From: an uncultured Chthoniobacterales bacterium
GTDB taxonomy: Bacteria; Verrucomicrobiota; Verrucomicrobiae; Chthoniobacterales; UBA10450
NCBI GenBank assembly: GCA_955652855.1
Contig: CATPCN010000090.1
Coordinates: 1 to 5,814 of the forward strand
Direction: 5' to 3'
DNA: 5,814 nt
Under the pieces are notes generated by a model, which saw nothing but the letters and a program-made list of their open reading frames with translations, was not told where the DNA came from and made no database searches. Position numbers and translations under genes: made by a program. This document shows positions 1 through 5,814 of this stretch, piece after piece. Numbering within the stretch: the first letter of the stretch is position 1; the number at the start of each line of letters is the position of its first letter.

Positions 1-647
1 TCCTTCAGGCCGTCGTAAATTTTCTTCAGCCCCAACTCGAGGCGGGTCTTTACCGTGCCTAAGGGTGTATTCGTTTTTGCGGCGATTTCGCGCTGACTCA
101 TTCCACAAAAAAATGCGAGATCGATGGCCTGCTGCTGAGCCGGCGGAAGCTGGTTAATGACGCGCCGGATCAAGACGCGCGTGTCTCCCGAATTGATTTC
201 CTCTTCCGTCGAATTGTGCACCCACGCGTCGGGTTGCTGCTCGGTTTCGCTTTGCAAACGCTCTCCCGCGCGGACGTAAGCTTGCTTCTTGCGCAAGCCA
301 TCGATGGCGCGCCGCCGTGCCAAGGTCACCATCCAGCCGAGCGGTTTACCCTTTTGGGCGGAGAAATTTTTCGCCTGATTCCAAATCTCCATGAAAATTT
401 CCTGGAGTAAGTCGTCGGCCTCGGTCTCGTTGTGAATCACACGCAGAATGAGCGCTTTCAGAATCCCGTTGTAACGATCATAAAGTTGCGACAGCGCATC
501 AGCCTCACCCTCTTGAATCGATTGCATTAATTCGAGGTCGGTCGGCGCGCCGGGCTCCAGCTCAGGCGCAGTCGCGGGCATCCGACGCGCGGGCTCTTCG
601 CTGAGCGCCGCGGACAAGTTGTGATTTCCGTCTGGTTCCATCGACAT
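1..647 (-). CDS. ECF-type RNA polymerase sigma factor (SigK/RpoE-like), 3' end outside the window
   Basis: Sigma-70 family protein of the extracytoplasmic function class, which directs RNA polymerase to a small stress or envelope regulon. The reverse strand is open from ATG at 647 to the window edge, giving 215 residues. Region 2 spans about residues 37-122, with the core-binding helix DLLQEIFMEIW (79-89) and the -10-recognition segment WMVTLARRRAIDGLRKK (105-121). Region 4 spans about 155-213, with the helix-turn-helix MSQREIAAKTNTPLGTVKTRL (183-203, given as start and end of the motif). Both domains are intact, so only a few C-terminal residues are probably missing. The first 36 residues are a poorly conserved, Glu/Pro/Ala-rich extension. 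A second in-frame ATG at 641 is also possible. A GAGAAGG stretch (660-666) lies 12 nt before the 647 ATG, a rather long spacing. No in-frame stop separates this ORF from the end of the barrel gene, but no other start codon occurs in the gap. An anti-sigma factor gene often follows such genes and would be outside the window. Confidence 0.93.
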   Translation of the reverse strand, partial: MSMEPDGNHNLSAALSEEPARRMPATAPELEPGAPTDLELMQSIQEGEADALSQLYDRYNGILKALILRVIHNETEADDLLQEIFMEIWNQAKNFSAQKGKPLGWMVTLARRRAIDGLRKKQAYVRAGERLQSETEQQPDAWVHNSTEEEINSGDTRVLIRRVINQLPPAQQQAIDLAFFCGMSQREIAAKTNTPLGTVKTRLELGLKKIYDGLK

Positions 648-675
648 CAGGTGGCTTTGCCTTCTCGTGAGCCAG

Positions 676-700
676 TCGGGTTTTAGTGCGAGCGACCCGA
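676..700. repeat. Short inverted repeat between the barrel gene and the sigma factor gene
   Basis: TCGGGT (676-681) and ACCCGA (695-700) are perfect 6-bp inverted arms around a 13-nt spacer. It lies in the 80-bp gap between two minus-strand genes, about 30 nt upstream of the sigma factor start. No T-run follows on the minus strand, so it is not a standard terminator. It could be an operator or a weak mRNA hairpin, or chance. Confidence 0.25.
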
Positions 701-727
701 TTCGTCCAACGGATTTAATAGCGCCAT

Positions 728-1423
728 CTATTTACCGGGCATGAAGGGGTTCGAGGCGCTCGAATCTTTGTTGCTCTCATCGTCACCTTTTTTGCCCCAC
801 AAATGAAAGGTGTAAGTGAAAATAATGTAACCGAGCACATGGTGCGGACGGTCGTTCGTGACGTAGAGCGCGGGATTCACCTGTAGGTCGCGCGTGATGT
901 TGCAGGTGAACCCAATAGTCGAAGAATTTCCTGAGCCGCTTTGGAAATCAACCTGAGCGCGCCAGGTTTTGTTGAAATCGTAGGCATAGCCGAGAATCGC
1001 TTCGTGCCGATAACCAACATGAATCGCGCCGACAATAACTTTGTGATGCTCGGTGTAATAGCCCGCCTCGATGAAAGGTTGGGGGAGCACTTCGCTGTGC
1101 GGCGACCAGTTCGCGAACCCCGCCGACAACAAGAAGGGCTTTTCCTGGAGTAACGCGAATTCGGTGGCGAAAATGAGTTCATTTGGTCTAAAACCTTTGA
1201 AGACGGCGATCTCGGCCCATTTTGTGAGGCCGAGCTCTGCTTGCAGCTCGTACGGGTTTGCGATCTGATCGCTTTGCGCTTGAAAACTGAGAGAGAAATC
1301 GCCTTCGGGCTGAAGGTCAGGCGTCACGATCTGACTCAGGCCTTTGGTCGTGGCGAGAAGTTGCGCCCACGGCAAGATCGACATAACAAGGGCCAGAGCG
1401 ATTAATGGCGACAAGCGGCGCAT
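728..1423 (-). CDS. Exported protein of unknown family, probable outer-membrane beta-barrel
   Basis: No known family was recognised. The 231-residue product starts with a Sec signal peptide: MRR, a hydrophobic stretch to about L23, and a plausible cleavage after A24. The mature part is dominated by alternating polar/hydrophobic, aromatic-rich segments separated by short turns, for example FSLSFQAQ, AEIAVFKGF, FLLSAGFANW, PFIEAGYY, AILGYAYDF, RAQVDFQSGSG and LGYIIFTYTFHLW. This is the pattern of about 10-12 membrane beta-strands, so an outer-membrane location is inferred. The last strand ends near W209, followed by a hydrophilic 22-residue tail rich in Lys, Asp, Ser and Asn. Most barrels instead end at the final aromatic residue. 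A periplasmic beta-rich protein, or a relative of the MetA-pathway/transporter-type barrels, is an alternative. The start is chosen because it gives a complete signal peptide, although no clear Shine-Dalgarno sequence precedes it. The sigma factor gene begins 80 nt downstream on the same strand, so co-transcription is possible. Confidence 0.75.
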   Translation of the reverse strand: MRRLSPLIALALVMSILPWAQLLATTKGLSQIVTPDLQPEGDFSLSFQAQSDQIANPYELQAELGLTKWAEIAVFKGFRPNELIFATEFALLQEKPFLLSAGFANWSPHSEVLPQPFIEAGYYTEHHKVIVGAIHVGYRHEAILGYAYDFNKTWRAQVDFQSGSGNSSTIGFTCNITRDLQVNPALYVTNDRPHHVLGYIIFTYTFHLWGKKGDDESNKDSSASNPFMPGK

Positions 1424-1474
1424 ATTGGAATGGACAATGGCATTGGCGCTATGGGCTGGAAAGATCGATTTCGG

Positions 1475-1489
1475 TTCGAGATTATCGAA
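1475..1489. repeat. TTCGA-N5-TCGAA inverted repeat in the divergent intergenic region
   Basis: Perfect 5-bp arms TTCGA (1475-1479) and TCGAA (1485-1489) flank GATTA. The repeat lies about 50 bp upstream of the barrel gene start and just upstream of a possible promoter for the divergent secreted protein. This is a reasonable position for a regulator binding site serving both genes. The arms are short, so chance cannot be excluded. Confidence 0.3.
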
Positions 1490-1495
1490 TCAGTC

Positions 1496-1523
1496 TTGAC
1501 TCCGTGCGCCGTTGCAAAATAAC
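1496..1523 (+). promoter_or_regulatory. Possible sigma-70-type promoter for the secreted DUF4440 gene
   Basis: TTGACT (1496-1501) matches five of six bases of the -35 consensus. AATAAC (1518-1523) matches four of six of the -10 consensus, with a 16-bp spacer. Transcription would start near 1530 and give a leader of about 120 nt that includes the hairpin at 1546-1565. The -10 lacks the conserved final T, and consensus rules may differ in this phylum. Confidence 0.28.
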
Positions 1524-1545
1524 CTCAGCGCCGACAGTCAACGCA

Positions 1546-1565
1546 TCGAAGCGGGAATGCTTCGA
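1546..1565 (+). promoter_or_regulatory. Perfect 7-bp hairpin in the leader of the DUF4440 gene
   Basis: TCGAAGC (1546-1552) and GCTTCGA (1559-1565) form a perfect 7-bp stem around a six-base loop (GGGAAT). It lies 87 nt upstream of the start codon and downstream of the possible promoter. No T-run follows, so it is not an intrinsic terminator. It may be an operator, or an mRNA structure affecting stability. The function is unknown. Confidence 0.4.
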
Positions 1566-1636
1566 ACCAGCTCACGTGGATCGGGCGAAAACAAGGGGTG
1601 TTCTGCGCGAGCCATCACATTCAAACCCGATCAAAC

Positions 1637-1643
1637 AAAAGGA
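1637..1643 (+). promoter_or_regulatory. Ribosome binding site that sets the start of the DUF4440 gene
   Basis: AAAAGGA ends 9 nt before the ATG at 1653. It supports this start over the longer in-frame TTG at 1512, which would bury the signal peptide behind 47 residues. Confidence 0.6.
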
Positions 1644-1652
1644 AAAACGCAG

Positions 1653-2312
1653 ATGAAAATAACAATCCTCGCAATTGCCGCCCTGGTATTGGCCGCCGCC
1701 CCGTTTGGGCGCGCTCAGGACGTCGAATCCAGCCCCACGTCCGCCGAAAAATCCGACGCCACAACTTCCGAAATAACGGCAACGGCAACTCCGGAAGAGT
1801 CGGCCACGCCCGCCGCTGCAAAATCCGCCGCGGCTGCCGCGGAGAAATCCACTTCCACCGAAGCCAAGAAAGCCACGGCTACCACTGCGACGAAGTCTGC
1901 TTCGCCCGCCGCTGCCGCCGCTCCGATGAAGAAAATGAGCGTGGATGCCGCTTTGAAGGACATGGAAAACAGATGGGAAGCTTCCTACATGAATCATGAT
2001 GCGACCGCTGCCCAAGCCATGGTTGCCAACGATTTCGTGGGAGTTTATTGGGACGGAAAAGTAATGAGCCGGTCGGGTGTTCTTTCTCAGGTGAAGAAAG
2101 ACAAAGACACCTACAAGTCAGCCAAGAACGAGAGCCTCTCCGTTCACACTTATGGGCCGAACATGGCTGTCGTCGTCGGCACGGCGCGCGAAAAGGGGAC
2201 AGCGAAAGATGGTAAGGCGTTCGATCGCACGTTTCGCTTCACCGACACTTGGGTGGAGCGCAATGGTCAATGGCAGTGTGTCGCTTCGCAGATGATGAAG
2301 CTCAAGGGATAG
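1653..2312 (+). CDS. Secreted protein with Ala/Thr/Lys-rich linker and DUF4440/SnoaL-like (NTF2 fold) domain
   Basis: The 219-residue product has three parts. Residues 1-21 are a Sec signal peptide (MKITILAIAALVLAAAP core) with a likely cleavage after G-R-A21. It has no lipobox cysteine, so it should be a soluble exported protein. Residues 22-94 form a low-complexity, probably disordered linker of Ala, Thr, Ser, Glu and Lys, becoming lysine- and alanine-rich toward its end. Residues 95-219 resemble the DUF4440/SnoaL-like family: a first helix with MENRWEASYMNHD, then ANDFVGVYWDGK, the strand YGPNMAVVVGTA, and the closing FTDTWVERNGQWQCVASQ. Domains of this fold act as small enzymes or ligand-binding modules, and the family membership gives no specific reaction here. 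The start at 1653 is supported by a Shine-Dalgarno sequence and by the signal peptide. A strong terminator lies 27 nt after the stop, so the gene is probably transcribed alone. Confidence 0.85.
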   Translation: MKITILAIAALVLAAAPFGRAQDVESSPTSAEKSDATTSEITATATPEESATPAAAKSAAAAAEKSTSTEAKKATATTATKSASPAAAAAPMKKMSVDAALKDMENRWEASYMNHDATAAQAMVANDFVGVYWDGKVMSRSGVLSQVKKDKDTYKSAKNESLSVHTYGPNMAVVVGTAREKGTAKDGKAFDRTFRFTDTWVERNGQWQCVASQMMKLKG

Positions 2313-2339
2313 ACCAAGTTACTTTTCAGTTTTCTTGCG

Positions 2340-2376
2340 AAAGCGGCCACGGCATTGTCGTGGCCGCTTTTCTTTT
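2340..2376 (+). terminator. Strong rho-independent terminator after the DUF4440 gene
   Basis: A perfect 12-bp stem, AAAGCGGCCACG (2340-2351) with CGTGGCCGCTTT (2359-2370), encloses a 7-base loop and is followed by TCTTTT. It begins 27 nt after the stop codon and should end transcription from the left, separating that gene from the trehalose synthase-maltokinase gene. On the minus strand the T-run is poorer and there is no minus-strand gene for it to serve. Confidence 0.9.
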
Positions 2377-2458
2377 GCGCGCCATGCGAGAAAAAAAATA
2401 TGTCGATCTTACGCGAGATTTTTGACCGCGATCATTGCGCGGCGGGAATTGTGCAGCC

Positions 2459-2464
2459 AAGGTG
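2459..2464 (+). promoter_or_regulatory. Ribosome binding site that sets the start of the TreS-Mak gene
   Basis: AAGGTG ends 6 nt before the ATG at 2471. This favours that ATG over an in-frame TTG at 2435, which would add 12 residues (Arg/Gly/Cys-rich) that do not resemble a TreS N-terminus. Confidence 0.6.
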
Positions 2465-2470
2465 AGGCGC

Positions 2471-5400
2471 ATGCCGGCGAGTGCAAGTGAACCAGTGGGC
2501 GATCCGCTTTGGTACAAGGACGCGGTCATTTACGAACTGCACGTCAAGACGTTTCACGATAGCAACGGCGATGGCATCGGCGATTTCCGTGGGCTGATCG
2601 AGAAGCTCGATTATCTCCAGGAGCTCGGGATCACCGCAATCTGGATCCTGCCATTTTATCCATCGCCGTTACGCGATGATGGCTACGACATCGCCAATTA
2701 TTACGATGTCAATCCAAACTACGGAACGCTCCAGGATTTCCAGGCGTTCCTGGCCGCGGCGCATGAACGCGGGTTGCGCGTGATCACCGAGCTGGTCATC
2801 AATCACACGTCCGATCAAAACCCTTGGTTTCAAGCTTCGCGTCGCGCCGCACCAGGATCGCCCGAGCGCGAAATGTATGTCTGGAGCGATACGCCGGAAA
2901 AATACCAGGACGCGCGCATCATTTTCAAAGATTTCGAAACGTCGAACTGGACTTGGGACCCGGTCGCGAAAGCATATTTCTGGCACCGTTTTTATTCGCA
3001 TCAGCCGGATTTGAACTTCGACAATCCTGCGGTGCACGAAGCCGTCGAGAAGGTCTGCGATTTCTGGCTGAACATGGGCGTGGACGGTTTGCGGCTCGAC
3101 GCCATTCCGTATCTCTACGAACGCGAGGGAACCATCTGCGAAAATCTTCCCGAGACGCACGAATACCTCCGGAAGTTGCGCGCGCATGTCGATCTAAAAT
3201 TCCCGGGCCGCATGATGCTCGCGGAAGCCAACCAGTGGCCGGAAGACGCGGTCGCCTATTTTGGTAAGGGCGACGAGTCGCACATGAATTTTCATTTTCC
3301 GCTCATGCCACGAATGTTCATGGCATTGCAAATGGAAGATCGGTTTCCGATCATCGACATTCTCGATCAAACGCCGCCCATTCCCGATAATTGCCAGTGG
3401 GCCATGTTCCTGCGCAATCACGACGAGTTGACGCTCGAGATGGTGACCGATGAAGAGCGCGATTACATGTGGCGCGTTTATGCGAACGATCCGACCGCGC
3501 GCATCAATCTCGGCATTCGCCGCCGGCTCGCGCCCTTGCTCGCGAACAATCGCCGTAAGATCGAGTTGCTGAACACGCTCCTCTTTTCCATGCCAGGCAC
3601 GCCGGTGCTCTATTACGGCGATGAGATCGGAATGGGCGATAATTTTTATCTCGGCGATCGCAACGGTTGCCGCACGCCGATGCAGTGGAGCCCGGACCGC
3701 AACGCCGGATTTTCCAAAGCGAATCCGCAGCAGCTTTATCTGCCGGTCACGATCGACCCCGAATATCACTACGAAGCGACCAACGTCGAAAATCAGCAGA
3801 AGAATTTTTCATCGCTCCTTTGGTGGATGCGTCGCGTGATCGCGATGCGGAAAAGTTTCAAAGCGTTTTCGCGCGGCTCGATTGAGTTTCTGCTTCCGGA
3901 AAATCCGAAGGTGCTCGCATTCCTCCGGCGTCACGAACACGAAACCATTCTCGTGGTCGTGAACCTCTCGCGTTTCGCGCAGCTGGCCGAGATCGATTTA
4001 TCTCGATTTTCCGGCTGCAAACTCCAGGAAGTTTTCAGTCAGAATTATTTTCCGCGGATAAAAAAATCGCGCTATGTCATCACGCTCGGCCCGCACGCCT
4101 ACTATTGGTTTGCGGTTCGTCCGCAACCGAGCGCCACCCGCGCAGCGCAGAAACGCGATCTCCCCACGATTGAAGCGCCGGCCAGGCTGGGAGCGTTGCT
4201 TACAGATGGCGAGCGCGCACACATCGAGCGCGAAATCTTGCCCGGCTACATGCAGCATTGCCGCTGGTTCGGCGCAAAGGCGCGCACGCTCCGTCAAATG
4301 CGCGTGATTGAACGCGCGCCAATTTCCTCTGAGCCCGACGCCGCGCAGATTTGGTTTGTCGAAGTGAGCTACCTCGATGGGCCCACCGAAACTTACGCGC
4401 TCCCCGTGCAGATCGCGACGGGTGACGCGGCGCGCTCTCTCACACAAACTGCGCCGAATGCAGTGATCGCGCGTTTCACGGGACCAGAAGAAGCAGTTCT
4501 GCACGACGCAATTTGGGACGCGAAGTTTCGCGCGCAATTGTTTCGGACAGTCGTGCAAGGCGAAAGCTCGAGAGGAGAGGCCGGTGAGTTGATCGGAACT
4601 TCGGGCAGCGCGTTTTCTCACGACGGTTCCGCTCCGGCGCTCTCTTCGCAAGTGCTCAGCGCTGAGCAAAGCAATTCCTCCATGCTTTTCGGCAACAAAT
4701 TTTTTCTGAAGCTTTACCGGAAACTGGAAGACGGAGTGAACCCCGACGTGGAAGTGACGCGGTTCCTGACTGAGCGCGCAAACTTTGCAAACGCGCCTGC
4801 ATTTTTCGGCGCGATCGAATATCGGCGCGCGAAAGCGGAACCGACGGTTGTGTGCGTGTTGCAAAGTGCCGTCGCAAACGAAGGCGATGCCTGGGACCTC
4901 ACGCTTGACGCGGTTGGCCGATATTACGAGCGCATGCTTTCCCGCAAAGCCGATTTGCAAAATCAAACCACGCCGCCCGGCGCGTTGCTTGATGAATTAA
5001 TTGGCGGCATTTATCCCGAGAAAGCCATGCTGCTCGGTCAGCGCACGGGCGAAATGCATCGCGCGCTCGCTTCCAGCGCCAACGATCGCGTCTTTGCGCC
5101 GGAGCCCTTCAACGCCATGGCGCAGCGCTCCGTTTATCAAAACATGCGCGCGTCATTGCGACGCGCCTTCGAGCTTCTGCAAAAGCGGCTTCCACATTTG
5201 CCGGAAACTTTTCGCGAAGAAGCGAAACAGGTTCTCGCTGCGGAAAAGCAGATTCTCGCGCAGGAAAAACTCTTGCTCGAGCGCCGCTCCGCCGCTATGA
5301 AAATTCGCATCCACGGCGATTACCATCTCGGCCAGGTGCTTCACACCGGGAAAGATTTTGTTGTTCTCGATTTTGAAGGCGAACCGGCGCGCGCACTCGC

Positions 5401-5752
5401 CGAGCGAAAACTGAAACGCTCCGCGCTGCGCGATGTGGCCGGCATGATGCGTTCGTTTCAATACGCCGCCTACAGCGCCCTCTGGCAGCCCTCCATGCGC
5501 GGCGAAGACATTCCATTTCTCGAGCACTGGGCCAATCTTTGGTATCGGCACATGAGCAGCGTGTTTCTGCAAAGTTATCTCGAAACGACGGCCGGCGCTT
5601 CGTTCATCGCCGGTGAAAACGATTTGCCGATCCTGCTCGAAGCCTATCTGCTCGACAAAGCTGTTTACGAAATCGGTTACGAATTAAATCATCGCCCCGA
5701 CTGGGTCGTCATTCCGATTCGCGGCATCAAACACATCTTGGGCGCGATGTAA
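2471..5752 (+). CDS. treS: Bifunctional trehalose synthase / maltokinase fusion (TreS-Mak)
   Basis: A cytoplasmic fusion of two enzymes, 1093 residues. The N-terminal GH13 trehalose synthase (EC 5.4.99.16, about residues 11-550) interconverts trehalose and maltose. The C-terminal maltokinase (EC 2.7.1.175, about 575-1093) uses ATP to make maltose 1-phosphate, the substrate of GlgE. TreS evidence: the opening DPLWYKDAVIYELHVKTF, the acidic loop DSNGDGIGDFRG (30-41) that resembles a calcium site, ITELVINHTSDQ (105-116), nucleophile D210 in VDGLRLD, acid/base E252 in MLAEANQ, and transition-state Asp D318 in LRNHDE. All three catalytic residues are present. Mak evidence: the N-terminal cap GYMQHCRWFGAKAR (592-605), QSNSSMLFGNKFFLKLYR (733-750) for nucleotide binding, catalytic D950 in IHGDYHLGQ, metal-binding D967 in VLDFEGEP, and RDVAGMMRSFQYAA (987-1000). 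No frameshift or missing key residue was seen, and the length is normal for the fused form. The two domains join at a short Pro/Ala/Arg-rich linker near residues 550-570. Downstream glgE or glgB genes would be expected but are not visible. Confidence 0.97.
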   Translation: MPASASEPVGDPLWYKDAVIYELHVKTFHDSNGDGIGDFRGLIEKLDYLQELGITAIWILPFYPSPLRDDGYDIANYYDVNPNYGTLQDFQAFLAAAHERGLRVITELVINHTSDQNPWFQASRRAAPGSPEREMYVWSDTPEKYQDARIIFKDFETSNWTWDPVAKAYFWHRFYSHQPDLNFDNPAVHEAVEKVCDFWLNMGVDGLRLDAIPYLYEREGTICENLPETHEYLRKLRAHVDLKFPGRMMLAEANQWPEDAVAYFGKGDESHMNFHFPLMPRMFMALQMEDRFPIIDILDQTPPIPDNCQWAMFLRNHDELTLEMVTDEERDYMWRVYANDPTARINLGIRRRLAPLLANNRRKIELLNTLLFSMPGTPVLYYGDEIGMGDNFYLGDRNGCRTPMQWSPDRNAGFSKANPQQLYLPVTIDPEYHYEATNVENQQKNFSSLLWWMRRVIAMRKSFKAFSRGSIEFLLPENPKVLAFLRRHEHETILVVVNLSRFAQLAEIDLSRFSGCKLQEVFSQNYFPRIKKSRYVITLGPHAYYWFAVRPQPSATRAAQKRDLPTIEAPARLGALLTDGERAHIEREILPGYMQHCRWFGAKARTLRQMRVIERAPISSEPDAAQIWFVEVSYLDGPTETYALPVQIATGDAARSLTQTAPNAVIARFTGPEEAVLHDAIWDAKFRAQLFRTVVQGESSRGEAGELIGTSGSAFSHDGSAPALSSQVLSAEQSNSSMLFGNKFFLKLYRKLEDGVNPDVEVTRFLTERANFANAPAFFGAIEYRRAKAEPTVVCVLQSAVANEGDAWDLTLDAVGRYYERMLSRKADLQNQTTPPGALLDELIGGIYPEKAMLLGQRTGEMHRALASSANDRVFAPEPFNAMAQRSVYQNMRASLRRAFELLQKRLPHLPETFREEAKQVLAAEKQILAQEKLLLERRSAAMKIRIHGDYHLGQVLHTGKDFVVLDFEGEPARALAERKLKRSALRDVAGMMRSFQYAAYSALWQPSMRGEDIPFLEHWANLWYRHMSSVFLQSYLETTAGASFIAGENDLPILLEAYLLDKAVYEIGYELNHRPDWVVIPIRGIKHILGAM

Positions 5753-5814
5753 GATCGGCGAGAAAAAAAGCTCGCAGTTCATTCCACCCGCAGATAAAAC
5801 CACCTCCCTGGAGA
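5753..5814 (+). other. Non-coding tail with a possible ribosome binding site for the next gene
   Basis: These 62 nt follow the TreS-Mak stop codon. They contain a weak 5-bp hairpin (GCGAG 5758-5762 with CTCGC 5771-5775) with no T-run, so there is no convincing terminator. The final GGAGA (5810-5814) has Shine-Dalgarno character. This suggests that another plus-strand gene starts just beyond the window and may be co-transcribed. Confidence 0.35.

Noticed and set aside
1512..1652. In-frame N-terminal extension of the DUF4440 protein from a TTG.
   Set aside because: It would place 47 unrelated residues before a clear signal peptide, and the ATG at 1653 has a good ribosome binding site.
1405..1656. 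Plus-strand 83-codon open frame whose stop TGA overlaps the DUF4440 start as ATGA, suggesting a coupled leader peptide.
   Set aside because: Its start lies antisense inside the barrel gene, its composition looks random, and the DUF4440 gene has its own ribosome binding site. The ATGA overlap is likely chance.
1572..2015. Minus-strand open frame opposite the DUF4440 gene, with Gly/Arg/Ser-rich product.
   Set aside because: The Gly/Arg repeats are the complement of the Ala/Thr/Ser codons of the linker in the real gene. It has no domain or convincing start signal.
2422..2450. TTGACC at 2422-2427 as a -35 box for the TreS-Mak gene.
   Set aside because: No acceptable -10 hexamer occurs 16-18 bp downstream, so the promoter of this gene could not be placed.
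3998..4966. Long minus-strand open frame (322 codons) opposite the TreS-Mak gene.
   Set aside because: It lies fully antisense to a well-supported enzyme. Its translation is Arg/Cys/His-rich without any recognisable domain, which is typical of the shadow of a biased coding frame.
5758..5775. GCGAG/CTCGC hairpin after the TreS-Mak stop as a terminator.
   Set aside because: The stem is only 5 bp, the loop is an A-run, and there is no T-run after it.

Overview
This window looks like a piece of chromosome from a Gram-negative, moderately GC-rich bacterium. One product resembles an outer-membrane beta-barrel, two products carry Sec signal peptides, and the largest gene is a trehalose synthase-maltokinase fusion common in soil bacteria. 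The overall style (SigK-like ECF sigma factor, secreted NTF2-like protein, TreS-Mak fusion) would fit Verrucomicrobiota or Acidobacteriota. That placement is a guess and nothing in the sequence proves it. No mobile element, CRISPR array, tRNA, rRNA or phage gene was seen.

Layout: a minus-strand pair occupies the left quarter. A signal-peptide-bearing barrel-like protein of unknown family (1423 to 728) is followed 80 nt later by an ECF-type RNA polymerase sigma factor (647 running off the left edge, 215 residues visible). A 229-bp divergent intergenic region (1424-1652) contains a perfect 7-bp hairpin, several TTCGA/TCGAA half-sites and a possible promoter. To its right, on the plus strand, lies a secreted protein with an Ala/Thr/Lys-rich linker and a C-terminal DUF4440/SnoaL-like domain (1653-2312). 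A strong intrinsic terminator (2340-2376) closes it. The right half is one 1093-residue gene (2471-5752) that fuses GH13 trehalose synthase (TreS) to maltokinase (Mak/Pep2). The last 62 nt are non-coding and end in a purine-rich stretch that may be the ribosome binding site of the next gene.

How the parts work together: the fusion enzyme can convert trehalose to maltose and then phosphorylate maltose to maltose 1-phosphate, the donor used by GlgE to build alpha-1,4-glucan. The GlgE and branching-enzyme genes are not in the window but would be expected nearby. The ECF sigma factor and barrel protein may form an envelope-related regulatory unit, which is inferred only from adjacency. The terminator at 2340-2376 separates the secreted DUF4440 protein from the trehalose/glycogen gene, so a functional link between them is not indicated. 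Nothing here stands out as a wholly new system. The least explained parts are the barrel-like protein, the linker of the DUF4440 protein and the divergent control region.
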